Shown: in pieces, positions 61,662-64,000 of the stretch
How the letters are laid out: each line of letters starts with the position of its first letter
Position numbering within the stretch: the stretch's first letter is position 1
Assembly (NCBI GenBank): GCA_002420145.1
Contig: DIHL01000038.1
Location: forward strand, 78,527-142,526
From: Bacteroidetes bacterium UBA5697
GTDB taxonomy: Bacteria; Bacteroidota; Bacteroidia; B-17B0; Aurantibacillaceae
Length of the DNA stretch: 64,000 nucleotides
Reading direction: 5' to 3'
Position numbers and translations under genes: made by a program
The notes under the pieces: generated by a model
The model's input: only the letters and a program-made list of their open reading frames with translations
Told to the model about the DNA's origin: nothing
Database searches by the model: none

Positions 61662-61859
61662 CTACTCAGTTTCTTTTACTGGAAACATTCTTAATGTCTC
61701 TTTTTGTTTAATTGTCTTTTGATAATGCTCATAAAACAAAATAGATAAAGTTTCAAGACTGGCTATTGTTTCTTCTGCCATTTCATCGGTGTAATTTTCA
61801 AATCCGGGATAAGATTTTAATTCGTCTATACTTAATCGTTTTTTAGGTTTTGAGTTCAT
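61662..61859 (-). CDS. Small hypothetical protein
   Basis: I start it at the ATG at 61859 (MNSKPKKRLSIDELKSYPGF, 65 residues); the frame is open to 61919 but that part overlaps a tRNA-like sequence and has a different composition. The product is acidic and helical (FENYTDEMAEETIASLETLS), with no signal or membrane helix. Its family is unknown. Proteins of this size next to a tRNA at the edge of an accessory stretch are often cargo of integrated elements, but nothing here shows that directly. Confidence 0.5.
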   Translation of the reverse strand: MNSKPKKRLSIDELKSYPGFENYTDEMAEETIASLETLSILFYEHYQKTIKQKETLRMFPVKETE

Positions 61860-61886
61860 GATTTTATAGTTTAGTTTTTGGGTGAA

Positions 61887-61898
61887 CCGGACTCTAAC
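61887..61898 (-). repeat. Degenerate copy of the tRNA-Leu T-loop (possible attachment-site remnant)
   Basis: On the minus strand GTTAGAGTCCGG matches GTTCGAGTCCGG of tRNA-Leu (62063-62052) at 11 of 12 positions. It lies downstream of that tRNA's 3' end. Bases around it do not fold as a T arm. Confidence 0.35.
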
Positions 61899-62012
61899 TC
61901 GCAATTGCTTCATTATCAACGCAACTAGAAATTCGGATTATTTAACCACTAAAATATCGAAATGATTATATATTTAAAATTCCTTGATTCTACTGGGGTT
62001 TAGAAACAAAAA

Positions 62013-62038
62013 AGCAGACTATTAAAAAATAGTCTGCT
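62013..62038 (-). terminator. Terminator of tRNA-Leu
   Basis: A 10-bp perfect stem AGCAGACTAT / ATAGTCTGCT (loop TAAAAA) lies just past the tRNA 3' end. On the minus strand a T-run follows (complement of 62007-62012). Confidence 0.85.
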
Positions 62039-62042
62039 CTAG

Positions 62043-62121
62043 TACCCAGCGCCGGACTCGAACCGGCACGGTTTCCCACAGGTGTTTGAGACCAGCGCGT
62101 CTACCATTCCGCCAGCTGGGC
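62043..62121 (-). tRNA. tRNA-Leu (CAA)
   Basis: The minus strand folds as a class II tRNA. The acceptor GCCCAGC pairs with GCTGGGT (first pair G-T). The D-arm region is GGCGGAATGGTAGACGC. The anticodon stem CTGGT/ACCTG (one T-T mismatch) encloses loop CTCAAAC, anticodon CAA. A variable arm follows, then T arm GCCGG-TTCGAGT-CCGGC and discriminator A. CCA is not encoded. Confidence 0.88.
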
Positions 62122-62232
62122 ATTTTTGGCCTCTTTTTGCTAGTTACCCAACAATAAGGGCTGCAAATGTAATAGAATTTTGTGGAATAGAAAAAAACAG
62201 GTAAAAATAGTATGTAAAACCACTAAAAATGC

Positions 62233-62240
62233 TATATTTG
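62233..62240 (+). promoter_or_regulatory. Putative -7 box of prs
   Basis: TATATTTG is a full match to TAnnTTTG, 17 bases upstream of the ATG at 62258. Its position argues against the longer in-frame GTG start at 62180. No clear -33 TTTG is seen. Confidence 0.5.
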
Positions 62241-62257
62241 CGTCCCTTAAACACAAA

Positions 62258-63190
62258 ATGGAAACAGACGTTAGATTATTTTCAGGTGGTGCTACCAACA
62301 CACTTGCCGAACAGATTTCAAAATCTTATGGTAAAGATTTAGGTAAAATGGCACACTATCGCTTTAGCGATGGTGAATTACAAGTGTCTTACGATGAAAG
62401 TATTCGTGGACAAAGCGTATTTGCTATTCAGTCAACCATGCCTCCTGCCGATAACTTAATGGAATTATTATTGATGCTAGATGCCGCTAAACGTGCATCT
62501 GCCAAAGAAATTATTGCTGTTATTCCTTATTTTGGTTACGCTCGTCAAGATCGTAAAGACCAGCCTCGTGTGGCTATTGGCGCTAAATTAGTAGCAGATA
62601 TGTTAGCATTAGCTGGCGCTACTCGTGTAATGACAATGGATTTACATGCTGATCAAATTCAAGGATTTTTTGATATTCCAGTAGATCATTTATACGCTTC
62701 TTCTATATTTTTACCATATATCAGTAGTTTAAATTTACCAAACTTAACTATTGCAGCTCCAGATATGGGAGGCAGTAAGCGCGCCAATGCTTATGCTAAA
62801 CATTTAAAATCTGAAATCGTAATTTGCTATAAGCAACGTACAAAAGCTAACGTAGTAGATCATATGACTGCTATTGGTGATATTGAAGGAAGAAATATTG
62901 TGTTAGTGGATGATTTAGTTGATACTGGTGGAACTTTATGTAAAGCTGCCGATATGATGATGGAACGTGGTGCATTAAGCGTAAGAGCAGTTTGTACACA
63001 TGCTATTTTATCTGGTAAGGCTTACGAAAACATTGCTAATTCAAAATTAACAGAACTTATTGTTACAGATACAGTGCCTTTAAAACAACAAAGCGAAAAA
63101 ATTAAGGTATTATCAGTAGCTGAACTATTTGCTAAAGTAATTCATAGCGTACAAAACTACGAGTCGATTAGCAGCAATTTTATAATGTAA
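62258..63190 (+). CDS. prs: Ribose-phosphate pyrophosphokinase
   Basis: Makes PRPP from ribose-5-phosphate and ATP for nucleotide, His and Trp synthesis. I use the ATG at 62258 (METDVRLFSGG, 310 residues); a promoter box lies inside the longer frame. Conserved elements: FSDGELQVSYDESIRG, FGYARQDRKDQPR with the catalytic His/Arg region, MDLHADQIQGFFDIPVDHLY, and the PRPP-binding loop NIVLVDDLVDTGGT. Length is normal for class I PRPP synthase. It is followed 103 bases later by rplY, the usual pairing in many Bacteroidota. Confidence 0.96.
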   Translation: METDVRLFSGGATNTLAEQISKSYGKDLGKMAHYRFSDGELQVSYDESIRGQSVFAIQSTMPPADNLMELLLMLDAAKRASAKEIIAVIPYFGYARQDRKDQPRVAIGAKLVADMLALAGATRVMTMDLHADQIQGFFDIPVDHLYASSIFLPYISSLNLPNLTIAAPDMGGSKRANAYAKHLKSEIVICYKQRTKANVVDHMTAIGDIEGRNIVLVDDLVDTGGTLCKAADMMMERGALSVRAVCTHAILSGKAYENIANSKLTELIVTDTVPLKQQSEKIKVLSVAELFAKVIHSVQNYESISSNFIM

Positions 63191-63195
63191 TTACA

Positions 63196-63213
63196 CCTGC
63201 CACTGCAGGCAGG
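63196..63213 (+). repeat. Short GC-rich palindrome in the prs-rplY gap
   Basis: CCTGCC-ACTGCA-GGCAGG forms a 6-bp GC stem in otherwise AT-rich spacer DNA, with no T-run after it, so it is not a terminator. It resembles short dispersed palindromes of the REP type; only one copy is visible in this window. Confidence 0.35.
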
Positions 63214-63293
63214 CTCGCATTAAATAAATAAAAATAACAGGTGTCGGAGAAATGAGCGAGCATTTTTAAAACACCAAAATAAAAATTAATATA

Positions 63294-63872
63294 ATGAAAT
63301 CAGTACAATTGAGCGGTTCGTTACGTACGAACGTAGGAAAAGTAAACGCTAAGGCGGTTAGAGAAAAAGGAAACGTACCATGTGTAATTTATGGTGGAAA
63401 AGAGCAAATTCACTTTGAAGCAGATATTCGTGCTTTCAAACCAGTTATCTTCACTCCAAATGCACACATCGTTGAAATCGACTTAGGTGGTAAAGTTTAC
63501 AAAACTGTATTACAAGAAGCACAATATCATAAAATCAATGATAAATTAATTCACGCTGATTTCTTAGAAATCGTTGACGGAAAACCAGTAACTGCTAATA
63601 TTCCAGTGGTTATCGTTGGTCAATCTGAAGGTGTTAAAAAAGGTGGTAAATTAGTTTTAAAAGTGCGTAAATTAAAAGCACGTGGTATCGCTGCAACATT
63701 ACCAGATTCTATCGAAATTGATATTACTAAGTTAGATATCGGTGATTCTATCGCTGTAGGTGATATTAAAGTTGAAGGAGCTACTTTATTAAATGCTAAA
63801 AATGTATCTGTTGTTTCTGTTGCTACAACACGTGCAGTTGCATCTGAAAATCCTACACAAGGAAAAAAATAA
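63294..63872 (+). CDS. rplY: 50S ribosomal protein L25 (CTC family)
   Basis: The 192-residue protein has the 5S-rRNA-binding L25 domain at the N-terminus (LSGSLRTNVGKVNAKAVREKG, NVPCVIYGGKEQIHFE) and the longer C-terminal TL5/CTC domain (PVVIVGQSEGVKKGGKLVLK, ATLPDSIEIDITKLDIGDSI). It binds 5S rRNA in the large subunit. The CTC-type length is standard in Bacteroidota. The gene is followed by a strong terminator. Confidence 0.95.
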   Translation: MKSVQLSGSLRTNVGKVNAKAVREKGNVPCVIYGGKEQIHFEADIRAFKPVIFTPNAHIVEIDLGGKVYKTVLQEAQYHKINDKLIHADFLEIVDGKPVTANIPVVIVGQSEGVKKGGKLVLKVRKLKARGIAATLPDSIEIDITKLDIGDSIAVGDIKVEGATLLNAKNVSVVSVATTRAVASENPTQGKK

Positions 63873-63890
63873 TTTAAATTCTATTCAACA

Positions 63891-63924
63891 AAAAATCCTC
63901 TTTCGGTTTCGAGAGAGGATTTTT
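63891..63924 (+). terminator. Terminator of rplY
   Basis: A 15-bp stem (AAAAATCCTCT..., then TTCG/CGAG, then AGAGGATTTTT) with loop GTTT starts 19 bases after the rplY stop and ends in a T-run. Confidence 0.88.
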
Positions 63925-64000
63925 TGTTTTTATTACTTTTCATTCATCTTAAGCCAGTCCCACTTGTATTAAGATAAACAAAAAGTAATTAAAGAGGATT

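Noticed and set aside
61881..61919. N-terminal extension of the small protein at 61662-61859
   Set aside because: It reads through the tRNA-like sequence and adds a basic stretch unlike the rest; the ATG at 61859 is the likelier start.
62180..62257. Longer start for prs (GTG at 62180)
   Set aside because: A TATATTTG promoter box lies inside it and PRPP synthases begin at the METDVRLFSGG equivalent.

Overview
The window comes from an AT-rich member of the Bacteroidota. Evidence: several secreted proteins end in type IX secretion (T9SS) sorting domains (909-1670, 3707-5410, 21833-23332). There is a three-gene sdhCAB operon of the Bacteroidota type, a TonB-dependent receptor with an N-terminal carboxypeptidase-like domain, SpoIIE phosphatases carrying TPR repeats, and -7 promoter boxes of the form TAnnTTTG. 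I cannot place it below phylum from sequence alone. There is no rRNA, CRISPR array, complete insertion sequence or phage.

Layout. 1-5.4 kb: an Omp28-like protein (cut by the window edge), a T9SS protein, nadD, holB and a secreted lectin-like protein. 5.5-9.2 kb: sdhCAB with its own promoter and terminator. 9.3-15.7 kb: a carotenoid/retinoid-type oxidoreductase, AlkB, and two divergent TPR-SpoIIE phosphatases. 15.7-16.2 kb: tRNA-Cys followed by a partial duplicate of it. 16.2-20.2 kb: a probable operon of a methionine/glutamine-type aminotransferase and an omega-amidase, with three tandem paralogous envelope proteins between them. 20.2-23.3 kb: a helical-repeat protein and a secreted choice-of-anchor L protein. 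23.4-31.2 kb: an ilvEDBNCA operon preceded by an Ile-rich leader peptide and a terminator hairpin, a textbook attenuator layout. 31.3-33.7 kb: a decayed beta-helix gene and a large EF-hand membrane protein.

33.9-40.3 kb holds a compact six-gene minus-strand operon: ABC exporter (ATPase and permease), acyl/peptidyl carrier protein, stand-alone HHxxxDG condensing enzyme, FAD oxidoreductase and AMP-forming ligase. I read it as a small thio-template pathway whose product is exported. I do not recognise the product, and this is the best candidate for an undescribed system. 40.4-47.2 kb is a small YdeI-like protein and two phosphorelay modules.

47.2-61.9 kb looks accessory. It has a truncated cation-efflux gene, a frameshifted secreted protein, a copper-resistance operon (AraC-type regulator with an HMA-like metal motif, CopA ATPase, HMA chaperone, DUF3347 protein, multicopper oxidase with a CopB-like tail), and a two-component system with a TonB-dependent receptor and a PepSY-like protein. 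All three transcription units of that last locus carry the same promoter arrangement: a direct repeat CTWWAG-N5-CTTWAG, then 10-11 bases, then a -7-like box. That predicts a local regulon of the response regulator. The stretch ends near tRNA-Leu, beside a degenerate copy of that tRNA's T-loop. 62.2-64 kb returns to core genes (prs, rplY).
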